A stretch of DNA of 64,000 nucleotides from Aldehydirespirator sp965205155 (GTDB taxonomy: Bacteria; Actinomycetota; Acidimicrobiia; Acidimicrobiales; Aldehydirespiratoraceae): contig OZ242033.1 in the NCBI GenBank assembly GCA_965205155.1, positions 806,001 to 870,000 on the forward strand, read 5' to 3'. Every line of letters starts with the position of its first letter. Position 1 is the stretch's first letter. Under the pieces are notes generated by a model. That model had not been told where the DNA came from. It made no database searches and worked only from the letters and a program-made list of their open reading frames with translations. This document shows positions 7,174 to 15,099 of this stretch, in pieces. Made by a program: the position numbers and the translations under genes.

Positions 7174-10040
7174 GTTTCCTCCTCGACGGGGTCGTCGGAC
7201 GGGGGTTGGGCGGGTGGCGGGCCAGCTGGAGCGGCGGCTCCCGACCGGTGGATGGCCCGCTCGTCGGTGCCGAGGTAGGAGGCGATGACCGAAGGATCGC
7301 TGCGAACCTCCTCCGGCGCCCCCTCCGCGATCACGCTGCCCGCTTCCAGGCAGTAGATCCGGTCGCTGATGCCCATGATCATGGGCATGTCGTGCTCGAT
7401 CACCAGCATCGCGGCGCCCAGCTGCTCCCTGATGGCCAGCAGCAGGGGGGCGAACGCCTCGACCTCTCGCTGGGCCACGCCCCCGGTCGGCTCGTCGAGG
7501 CAGAGCACCCGCGATTCCAGAGCCAGGAGGCAGCCGAGCTCGACGATGCGGCGGGTCCCGGTGGACAGCTCGGAGGCGAAGCGGTCGGCGTAGGCGCCGA
7601 GTCCGAGGAAGTCGGCGATGTCTTGGGCGCGGGCCCGCTGGGCCCGGTCGCGGCGGTAGCCGCTGGGCAGGTGGGCGACCGCGGCGGTGAACGAGGTGCG
7701 ATGGCGCGACTCGGCGGCCACCGACAGGGTCTCGAGGACGGTCAGGTCGGGGAACAGCCGCGACTCCTGGAACGCCCGGCCCAGGCCGAGCGCGGCCCGC
7801 CGGTCGGCGGCCAGCCTCTCGATGGGACGCTGCTCGAGGTCGACGCGGCCGGTGGACGGGACGTATCCGCCGATGGCGTTCATCAGGGTGGACTTTCCGG
7901 CCCCGTTGGTGCCGATCAGCCCCACGACCTCGCCGGCGCCGACCTCGATCGAGGCGTTGTTGACGGCCACCAGGCCCCCGAACACCACCGTCACCTCCTG
8001 GGCGAGCAGCACCGGCCCGGCGGGGGGCGGCGCCGGCGTCCGGGTCACCACACTGGAGACCTCGCGTCTCGGCGGCGGTTCGGGTTCGGGGAGACGGGCC
8101 GCGTACCAGTCCAGGAAGCGGTCGCGCCCGGTGAGCACCACCTGGGCGAAACCCCCGGGGAAGTACATCAGCAACACCAGCAGCCCGATCGAGGAGGTCA
8201 GGAGCGGCACGAGGGTGCTGGACGGCCAGACGGCGGGGAGGCCGACGATCCACAGGGCGCCGAGGATCGGGCCGACCACGGTGCCGGCGCCGCCGATCAC
8301 CGCGACGGCGACGACGTTGATGGAGTCCTCGAGCTGGAACCGCTCGGTCAGGCCGATGGAGACGTACAGCCCGGCCATCAGCGCGCCGGCCAGCCCGGCG
8401 ATCGTCCCGGACACGGCGAACGCCTGGACCCCGGCCCGGGAGGGGGAGATCGTGTACGCCGACGCGGCCGTGCTGTTGTCCCGCACCGCCAGCCACCGGC
8501 GCCCCACCCCGGTGGCCCGCATCCTGGTCAACAGGACGATCACCGCGACCAGCACGATCAGCACGAAGTAGTAGTAGGTGCGCTGCCCGCTCAGGTCGAC
8601 GGGCCCGGTGGCCCGGGGGAGCGAGACCGTGTGCGAGCCGCCGGAGAGGAACGGCCGCCGCCACAGGAACTGCTGGCCCAGCAGCGCCAGCGCCAGGGTC
8701 GCGATGGCCAGGTGGAAGCCCCGGACCCGCAGGGCGGCCAGTCCGATGATCACCGCGACGGCCCCGGTGGCGGCCGCGGCCACCGGCGCGGCCACCAGGA
8801 AGTGGAGCTCCGGCAGCGCCAGCGTGAACGACGCCTCGCTGATGCCGATCCCGATGTCGCGCCCGGCGACCAGCGCGGCGGCGGTCAGCCCGCCGATTCC
8901 GGCCAGGGCGGCCTGGCCCAGCGAGACCTGTCCGGTCCACCCGGAGAGCACCACCAGAGAGAGCCCGACCAGGGCGAACAGCAGCACCTCGCTGAACAGG
9001 ATCTGGCGCGAGGCCTGGGTCAGCCACAAGGGGAGGATCGCCGCGGCTGCGACCAGCAGGCCGATGCCGATGCGGGACGAGTGGCGGACCCACCAGAGCC
9101 GGGCGGCCGCGCTGGGCAGCGGGCGGGTTGTGGGCACGAAGGAGAAGGACTCGTCGGTGCCTGCGGTTCGCCTGCTGGCCGCCAGGGTGGCCGCGATGAC
9201 GATCAGGAACAGCGCGGCGTCGTACAGCCCTGCCTTGGTCGGCCAGTTGAACACCAGGAACGAGCGGAGCACCCCGAGGGCCATCCCGGAGGCCAGCGCC
9301 GCCGGGAAGCTGCGGAGCCGCCCGATGAGGGCGGCGGCCAGCACCTGGACCAGGGTGGCCGGGCCCAGGGCCCGCAGCCCGGTGGGCTGGCCGTTGATCC
9401 CCGCCACCAGGATGAGCGCCACCGCGGACAGCAGGCCGGCGATGATCCAGGTGATCGTCGAGATGGTCTTGGGACTGATGGCGGTGAGCCGGGCCAGGTC
9501 GGGGTTGGATGCGGCGGCCCGGACGGCCCGGCCCTGCGCGGTGCGCTGGAGGTAGAGGGTGAGCGCCGCGGTGAGGACGGGAACCGCGATCAGCACGATC
9601 AGCTCGGCGCCCCGCACCCGGATGCCGAACGGCTCCCACTGGCCGGAGAGCGCCACCGGGTACCGGTCGGAGATCGTCGTCTCGACATCCGGCAGCGCAA
9701 CCTGGAGCAGTTCGCAGAGTTGGGCGATGCCGATGGTCGCCACCAGCAGGATGACCCTCGGAGCCCGGAACAGCCGGGTGATCACGGTGAGTTCCAGCGC
9801 GGCGGCGACCAGCCCGCCCGTCGCCACCGAGACGACCGCCGCCAGCCAGAACGGCCAGCCGTAGGAGAGCACGAGCAGGGCCAGCAGGCTGGCCGACAGC
9901 ACCCCGATCGCCCCCACCGCGAAGTTGATGACCCCGCTGGCCCGGTAGATCAGCACGACGCCCAGGGCCAGGAAGCCGATGAGCAGGCCGTCTATCGCTC
10001 CGATGTAGACGATCTGGTTGGTCAGCGTGATGTCGGGCAT
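7170..10040 (-). CDS. fused LivH-LivM-LivG: ABC transporter permease-permease-ATPase in one chain
   Basis: This single 956-residue polypeptide joins three usually separate subunits. Residues ~1-290 are a LivH-type permease (IYRASGVINFAVGAIG). Residues ~320-640 are a LivM-type permease (GLSLVVLSGWTGQVSLGQAA; GRRWLAVRDN coupling loop). Residues ~675-930 are a LivG-type ATPase with Walker A GTNGAGKST (710-718), the LivG-like signature ELSTGTRR and Walker B VLCLDEP. The start codon overlaps the upstream MFS-ATPase stop (TGATG), and the stop overlaps the binding-protein start. Together with LivF in the upstream gene this gives a full two-permease/two-ATPase importer. The substrate is unknown; the family takes up branched amino acids, amides, urea and short acids. 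Confidence 0.93.
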   Translation of the reverse strand: MPDITLTNQIVYIGAIDGLLIGFLALGVVLIYRASGVINFAVGAIGVLSASLLALLVLSYGWPFWLAAVVSVATGGLVAAALELTVITRLFRAPRVILLVATIGIAQLCELLQVALPDVETTISDRYPVALSGQWEPFGIRVRGAELIVLIAVPVLTAALTLYLQRTAQGRAVRAAASNPDLARLTAISPKTISTITWIIAGLLSAVALILVAGINGQPTGLRALGPATLVQVLAAALIGRLRSFPAALASGMALGVLRSFLVFNWPTKAGLYDAALFLIVIAATLAASRRTAGTDESFSFVPTTRPLPSAAARLWWVRHSSRIGIGLLVAAAAILPLWLTQASRQILFSEVLLFALVGLSLVVLSGWTGQVSLGQAALAGIGGLTAAALVAGRDIGIGISEASFTLALPELHFLVAAPVAAAATGAVAVIIGLAALRVRGFHLAIATLALALLGQQFLWRRPFLSGGSHTVSLPRATGPVDLSGQRTYYYFVLIVLVAVIVLLTRMRATGVGRRWLAVRDNSTAASAYTISPSRAGVQAFAVSGTIAGLAGALMAGLYVSIGLTERFQLEDSINVVAVAVIGGAGTVVGPILGALWIVGLPAVWPSSTLVPLLTSSIGLLVLLMYFPGGFAQVVLTGRDRFLDWYAARLPEPEPPPRREVSSVVTRTPAPPPAGPVLLAQEVTVVFGGLVAVNNASIEVGAGEVVGLIGTNGAGKSTLMNAIGGYVPSTGRVDLEQRPIERLAADRRAALGLGRAFQESRLFPDLTVLETLSVAAESRHRTSFTAAVAHLPSGYRRDRAQRARAQDIADFLGLGAYADRFASELSTGTRRIVELGCLLALESRVLCLDEPTGGVAQREVEAFAPLLLAIREQLGAAMLVIEHDMPMIMGISDRIYCLEAGSVIAEGAPEEVRSDPSVIASYLGTDERAIHRSGAAAPAGPPPAQPPSDDPVEEET

Positions 10041-12277
10041 CAGCTCGCACCCGGGGCGGTCCGCCGGTCGCCGTCCGTGTCCCGGCCCAGGAACACCGCT
10101 CGGGCCAGATCGTCGCGCTCTAGGAGTTGCCGGGCCGGTCCGGTGTACCGCACATGGCCCTTCTCCATGAATATCGCCCGGTCGGCCATCGACAGGGCGA
10201 TGTTGAGGGACTGCTCCACGATGACCATCGTCTGGCCGATGTCGCGCAGGCGGCCGACCACGGCCAGCAGGTCCTGCACGACCACGGGGGCGAGCCCCAG
10301 GGACAGCTCGTCGATGATGAGCACCTCTGGGTCGTGGATGATCACCCGGGCCAGCGCCAGCATCTGTTTCTGCCCGCCGCTGAGGTGTTGGGCCGGCGCC
10401 TTGTGTCGTTGGCCGAGTGCGGGGAACAGCTCGAATGCCTTGTCCAGTCGCGCCGCGACGTCGGGTCTGCCGTCGGCGTCGCTGCGGACGATGGCCGCCG
10501 AGATCTCGAGGTTCTCCTGCACCGACAGGTGGGGGAACACCCCGTGGCCGCCGGGCAGCATGAAGATGCCCTCTCGCACCCGTTGCTCGGCCGACGCCAG
10601 GGTCATGTTCCGGCCGTTGAGCCGCACCACGCCCCTGGACGGGACAGCCAGGCCGGCGGCCACCCGCAACGCGGTCGACTTGCCCGCACCGTTGGTGCCG
10701 AGAAGGGCCAGCGCCTCGCCCCGGGCCACCTCGAACTCCACCCCGAAGAGCACCTGCACCGGGCCGTAGGAGAAGTCGATGTTGTGGAGCTGTAGCACCG
10801 GGATGTCGGTGGGATCGGCCCGCATCCGGTCCCTCTCGGCCTTCTCCTCCTCGATCTCCTCGACGACCATGGTGAGGTCGGACCGGATGTGGCGCGACCC
10901 GTTGATGACGAACAGGCCGCCCGCGACCATGGCTCCGGGCACGACGGCCAGCAGCGCGGTGCGGGGCGAGGTGGCGTCGGAGATGAGGCCCATCAGGACG
11001 GCCCCGCCGAGCCCGCCCACGCCGAACACGAGAGATGTGCCGATGGCCGTGCCCAGCGCCCGCATGCGGTAGGGGTTGATGGTGGCCAGGGTGGGGGAGA
11101 GCAGCGAGAGGGCCGGGGCGGCGAACAGCGCCTTGAGCCCCCCCATCGCCCCGAAGGTCACCGGTGTCGGCATCAGCAGCTGGAGCACGGTGAACAGCGC
11201 CATCGGGAAGAACAGCACCCCCAGCAGGGCCAGGGCCCTCGGCGGGGTGCGGCGGTAGAGGGCGTCGTACCTCTTGGCCACCAGCGGGATCATGAACAGG
11301 GCGATCACGCCCGGGGCGCTGCCGTACAGGGCCCGCTCGAACGGGCCGAGATCGAACCGGTCGTCCAGGTAGAGGTTCAGGAAGAGCCCGTCGGAGATCA
11401 GGCCTAGGCCCAGGGCCACCGCGGCCATGAGCACCCATTTGATGGTCTGCACCTTGAAGAGCCGCTGGAAGGCGGCGCCCAGCGCGATGGGCCCCGGCTT
11501 CAGGTCGGTCAGCGCTTCACCGATGGTGGAGCGCTGCTCGAATTGTCCCCGGGGCGGGTCCTCGAGCAGGAAGAACGCCACGCCGATGATCAGGGTGGGG
11601 ACCGACGCGGCGACGAACCCCCAGCGCCAGGCATCGTCGCCGCCGATCAGCGAGACCAGACCGCCGACGGCCAGCGGCGCGATGAACGCGCCCGTCCTTC
11701 CGGCGACGTCCTTGGCTGCGTACACCCGGGCTCGGGCCTCGATGGGATAGCTGTCGGCCATGATGGCGCCCTGCACGGGGTGGGTCTGCGACCGGCCCAG
11801 AGCGATGGCGCAGTTCACGACGAAGAACCAGAACGCGCTGGGGACGAATCCCAGCAGAAGGGTCATGGCCGACCAGAAGACGGTGGCGAGGGCCACCAGT
11901 CTGCACCGGCTGCCGTTGTCGGCGATCCGGGACAGCAGCAGGCCGCCGGCCACGATGAACACGTTGCCCCCGGCGATCATGGTGCCCAGCACGGCATCGC
12001 TCACGTCGAGCGACTCCTGGATGTCGGGGCCGAGGAGCCCCAGTGCGCTGAGGCCGAGCGCATCCGTGGCGTCGAGTGCTCCCAGCAGCACGATGGTGGA
12101 CATGCCGCCGACCTTGATCGCCTGTCGCAGGGAGAGTTCCTCGGCCCCGACGCCGGGAAGCCGGTCGTCGTCGAGGATCGGCGGCGCCGAGGCCATCTCG
12201 GCTTCACGCTCGGCTTCTGCGGCCAGGATCTGGTCGCTGAGAGCGCTGGGGCCGGACGCGCCGTCCGAGGCGGTCAC
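10040..12277 (-). CDS. MFS transporter fused to LivF-type ABC ATPase
   Basis: The 745-residue protein combines two transporter classes. Residues ~50-460 form a 12-helix-like major facilitator permease, with MFS-typical RIADNGSRCR after helix 2. After a charged linker (EEIEEEKAERDR), residues ~490-735 are a LivF-like ATPase: Walker A GTNGAGKST (527-535), signature LSGGQ (632-636), Walker B EVLIIDE (651-657). It is the first gene of the operon and its stop overlaps the LivHMG start. The ATPase half can pair with LivG. What the MFS half adds is unclear: a second route for the same substrate, export of its product, or a membrane anchor. Confidence 0.92.
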   Translation of the reverse strand: MTASDGASGPSALSDQILAAEAEREAEMASAPPILDDDRLPGVGAEELSLRQAIKVGGMSTIVLLGALDATDALGLSALGLLGPDIQESLDVSDAVLGTMIAGGNVFIVAGGLLLSRIADNGSRCRLVALATVFWSAMTLLLGFVPSAFWFFVVNCAIALGRSQTHPVQGAIMADSYPIEARARVYAAKDVAGRTGAFIAPLAVGGLVSLIGGDDAWRWGFVAASVPTLIIGVAFFLLEDPPRGQFEQRSTIGEALTDLKPGPIALGAAFQRLFKVQTIKWVLMAAVALGLGLISDGLFLNLYLDDRFDLGPFERALYGSAPGVIALFMIPLVAKRYDALYRRTPPRALALLGVLFFPMALFTVLQLLMPTPVTFGAMGGLKALFAAPALSLLSPTLATINPYRMRALGTAIGTSLVFGVGGLGGAVLMGLISDATSPRTALLAVVPGAMVAGGLFVINGSRHIRSDLTMVVEEIEEEKAERDRMRADPTDIPVLQLHNIDFSYGPVQVLFGVEFEVARGEALALLGTNGAGKSTALRVAAGLAVPSRGVVRLNGRNMTLASAEQRVREGIFMLPGGHGVFPHLSVQENLEISAAIVRSDADGRPDVAARLDKAFELFPALGQRHKAPAQHLSGGQKQMLALARVIIHDPEVLIIDELSLGLAPVVVQDLLAVVGRLRDIGQTMVIVEQSLNIALSMADRAIFMEKGHVRYTGPARQLLERDDLARAVFLGRDTDGDRRTAPGAS

Positions 12278-12339
12278 GCCGGAACGGTCATCGATCGTCT
12301 TCTTGCCCGAACTCGGTCAATTCTTTCCCCGCCCGAATA

Positions 12340-12353
12340 TGAGAACATCCTCA
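12340..12353. promoter_or_regulatory. candidate operator TGAG-N6-CTCA upstream of the transporter operon
   Basis: Read on the operon strand this is TGAGGATGTTCTCA, matching TGAGGATACACTCA at 4234-4247 in 11 of 14 bases, including both half-sites. It lies about 65 bp before the MFS-ATPase start. The shared site implies co-regulation of transporter and catabolic genes. Confidence 0.55.
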
Positions 12354-12530
12354 GGTTTTCTAGGCGAGTGAAGCCGAAATCGGCCTACGTGTCAAGCAGA
12401 CTCGACTCCAGCGATGAGGTTGCGAAGCGCTCGCGCAGACCGGCCCGGCGGGAAGGTCGGCTATGTCCCGCGGAGCGATGGGTCTTGAAATTGAGTTCCG
12501 GCGACCGTGTTGCCGGTCGAGATGCTCACG

Positions 12531-13166
12531 TCAGAGGGGTCGAGGATCGTTCTCCCGTATGAGCTCGTTCATGTATCCCCTCAGGATGAGCGGCATCTCT
12601 CGAAGGACGGCCTCCCGACTCGGGGTGTCGGGCTGGTTGGAGAAGAGCAGCAACGACTCGATGAGGAGGACGAGAGCGGCCGCGATGTCCTCCAAGCGGG
12701 CGTCCTCGATCGTCGGCAGTCGGTGGCGCAATGTGCCGGCCATCCACGGTCGCGCCGGGTCCAGGGCGCTCCGGAACAGTTGATGTGCTTCGTCGTCCAC
12801 CATCGCGGCGCGGCCCACTGCCACCATTCCCGGTGTTCGGCGCATCGCGGCTGCGTACTCGTCGATCATGTCTTGAACGACGTCCTCGAAGGGCTTCTCA
12901 ACGTCGGCGGGGGTTTCGAACACCTGGATCAGTTGCTCGTTCCGGCTGTCGACGAAAGCCGCGACCAGGCTCAGCTTGTTCGGAAAGTAGCGGTAGACCG
13001 AGCCGATGGAGCCGTTGGCCCGCATACCCACCGACTCCATGGTGAACCTGTGCCAGCCCACCTCGGCCAGCTCGGCGTCGGCCGCGTCGAGGATCTGATC
13101 GAACCGGAGCCTGGACCGCTCCTGGACCGGGACCCTCCACTCGGTGAGTTCTTGCAACTCAGGCAC
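12531..13166 (-). CDS. TetR-family regulator
   Basis: The N-terminal helix-turn-helix is typical of TetR (RSRLRFDQILDAADAELAEVG ... SIGSVYRYFPNKLSL), and the C-terminal all-helical ligand domain carries a TetR_C-type end (LLLIESLLLFSNQPD). I use the GTG at 13166, which places the HTH about 17 residues from the N-terminus; the frame is open to a GTG at 13283 and the true start is uncertain. It lies upstream of the transporter operon on the same strand and is a candidate reader of the TGAG-N6-CTCA operators. Confidence 0.85.
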   Translation of the reverse strand: MPELQELTEWRVPVQERSRLRFDQILDAADAELAEVGWHRFTMESVGMRANGSIGSVYRYFPNKLSLVAAFVDSRNEQLIQVFETPADVEKPFEDVVQDMIDEYAAAMRRTPGMVAVGRAAMVDDEAHQLFRSALDPARPWMAGTLRHRLPTIEDARLEDIAAALVLLIESLLLFSNQPDTPSREAVLREMPLILRGYMNELIRENDPRPL

Positions 13167-13282
13167 TCCGGCCGCCCTGGAAGATCTCCATACAGCCCTC
13201 CACAATAGATGCGAATACTCGAGCGAGGGTGCACCGCCGCGAGGTTTCGTATGCTTGCCGAACGTCGCCATCTTTGCGCCCA

Positions 13283-14032
13283 CTACCGGGGCTTCGAACC
13301 GGTCTTCGGTCCCGTCTTCGCGGTTCCACGCTCACTGGCGTCGGGTTTTGCGTCAGGGAGTGTTGACGGGCTCCGGCGGGTGGCGTGGGGCGCGATGACC
13401 GTGTCGAAGTAGCTGGACACGAGCTCTTGGAGGTGCTCGAGGAGTGTGTCCAGCGTCAGGCCGCGCTGGTGGGCCAGCAGCTCGCCGCCGGCCGCGTACC
13501 GGGCCAGGACTCCCATCACGGTGTTTCCGATAGCAACAAGCCGCGCCACCGTGTTGGCGTCGTGGCTCGGGGTCGCGAGTGGGCTGTCCTCGTGCGCTAG
13601 GGCCTCGACGGTGAGGGCGCTGGACCAGTCCAGTTCCGTGGCCGGGTCGCGGAATGGCCTAAGACCGTTGAACATGGCAAGGAACCGGTGCGCGTCGCGG
13701 GTGCGATCGAACTCGGTGATCATCGCAGTGAGTCCGGCCCTGGCCGCTTCCAGCGGCGTGGTCGCCCGCGCCGCGGTCGTTCGGGCTGTGGTGATCACTC
13801 TGTCGATCATCCGCGTCGCGATCTCGTAGGCCACCTGGTCCCTGTTGGCGAAGTAGCGGTAGGCCGTCACCCGGGTGACGCCGGCCCGCTCGGCGATGTG
13901 ACCCATGTTGGTGTCGGAGATGCCGCGTTCGAGGAACAGCTCCTCGGCGGCGTCGAGGAGCTCGATTCTTCGCACCGACGAGGGATCGTCGTGTTCGGCG
14001 CGGTATCGCTCGAGATCGGTGACTCCGGCCAT
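13283..14032 (-). CDS. TetR-family regulator, paralogue of the 32.97 kb gene
   Basis: The 249-residue TetR protein has its HTH in residues ~20-65 (ELFLERGISDTNMGHIAERAG; TAYRYFANRDQ). The ATG at 14032 has a GAAGGGG ribosome site. The C-terminal half resembles the TetR encoded at 32969-33640 throughout (DAHRFLAMFNGLRPF versus DAHMYLAVLDSYRPF; NTVMGVLARYA versus NILMGVLGRYA; SSYFDTVIAP versus LNYFDTIIVP), so the two are duplicates. The 5' end overlaps the GT2 reading frame by 166 bp. The ligand is unknown. Confidence 0.88.
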   Translation of the reverse strand: MAGVTDLERYRAEHDDPSSVRRIELLDAAEELFLERGISDTNMGHIAERAGVTRVTAYRYFANRDQVAYEIATRMIDRVITTARTTAARATTPLEAARAGLTAMITEFDRTRDAHRFLAMFNGLRPFRDPATELDWSSALTVEALAHEDSPLATPSHDANTVARLVAIGNTVMGVLARYAAGGELLAHQRGLTLDTLLEHLQELVSSYFDTVIAPHATRRSPSTLPDAKPDASERGTAKTGPKTGSKPR

Positions 14033-15099
14033 GTGGTTCGCCCCTTCGAAGCCCGGCGCGATCGTAGCCACAGCAGAGACCGCGCCGGAGCCGCGGACCC
14101 GGTCTGTGATGGGGCCGTTGCTGCGACCGCCGCCACTCCCGCGGCGACTGCTGCTGCCGCTCGGTGCTGGCGCGCTCCGGCGCAGAGGTATGCGATCCCA
14201 GCCGCTGCGGCCGCGGCCCGGGCCGCGGCGGGGCGGTTGCCAGGGTAGGTGTACGCGAGTCGGGCTGCCGTCGCCGCGGCTTGGCCCGCTATCGCTGCTG
14301 CGGTCAGCGGGCGGGGGGCCAGGGCGACTGCTGCCGCCGCGGCTGCGGCTGTTGCCGCCGCGGCGCAGCGCTTGACGCCGGCCGGGTCGGCGCCGTGCCC
14401 GACTCGCATGGCGGCCGCTACGGCCAGGTCGTCGGCGAGGACGCCGCTGGTGAGCTTGCTGTCGCCGTGGCGGCGGCGGTCGAAGCAGTAGTCGATCCCG
14501 GCGACGGAGGGGGCGGGGTCGGCGGCGAGGAACGTCCACAGCACCTTGTAGGAGCGCAGCGTGTGCTGCTGCGGCGGACGGGCCCTCTCGTAGAGGCCGC
14601 GGGTCAGAGCGAAGTAGCCGCTGAGCGGGTCGGCCGTCAGGCGCAGCCCCGGTACCAGAGCCTGGGCGCAGAGGGTCCCCAGAGCAGTGGCCGCTCGGCG
14701 CGCCGGCGGGCGGGGCTGGGTGTCCGACCGGACCGCTACGCACAGCTCGGCCCGATCCCCGAGCACCGCCTCGAGCATCGCGGGCAGGATCGCCTCGTCG
14801 TGCTGGTGGTCGGCGTCGATGACGGCCAGCGTGTCGCCGGTCGACGCGGCCATCCCGCAGAGCACGGCGGAGGCCAGTCCCTTCTCGTGGACGCGGCGGA
14901 TGACGTGGACGTTCGGGTACGCGTCGGCGTGGTCGCGGGCTATGCGCCAGGTCTGGTCCTCGCTGTCGTCGTCCACGACGATGATCTCGTGACCGATGTC
15001 GCCGAGGATGAGCGACAGCCGTTCGAGGGTCTCGACGATGTTGCCGGCTTCGTTGTAGGTGGGGACGACGACCGAGGCGCGCACGACAGGTCCTGGCAT
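13867..15099 (-). CDS. GT2-family glycosyltransferase, C-terminal end overlaps the TetR gene
   Basis: The N-terminal ~230 residues are a GT-A glycosyltransferase of the dolichyl-phosphate mannosyltransferase group: VVPTYNEAGNIVETLE, VDDDSED (42-48), and a DAD metal motif (95-97). An Ala-rich, probably membrane-associated tail follows. The frame runs 166 bp into the TetR gene, where its protein is only a shadow of TetR codons, so a natural stop was probably lost or a frameshift lies near 14040. The ATG overlaps the stop of the secreted protein gene (TGATG). It probably transfers sugar from an activated or lipid-linked donor, possibly onto the pilus or surface proteins encoded upstream (inference). 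Confidence 0.85.
   Translation of the reverse strand: MPGPVVRASVVVPTYNEAGNIVETLERLSLILGDIGHEIIVVDDDSEDQTWRIARDHADAYPNVHVIRRVHEKGLASAVLCGMAASTGDTLAVIDADHQHDEAILPAMLEAVLGDRAELCVAVRSDTQPRPPARRAATALGTLCAQALVPGLRLTADPLSGYFALTRGLYERARPPQQHTLRSYKVLWTFLAADPAPSVAGIDYCFDRRRHGDSKLTSGVLADDLAVAAAMRVGHGADPAGVKRCAAAATAAAAAAAVALAPRPLTAAAIAGQAAATAARLAYTYPGNRPAAARAAAAAAGIAYLCAGARQHRAAAAVAAGVAAVAATAPSQTGSAAPARSLLWLRSRRASKGRTTWPESPISSDTAPNTTIPRRCEESSSSTPPRSCSSNAASPTPTWVTSPSGPASPG

Noticed and set aside
7206..10769. 1187-codon plus-strand frame
   Set aside because: It is antisense to the ABC transporter genes; composition is Gly/Arg/Asp/His typical of GC-rich shadow frames.
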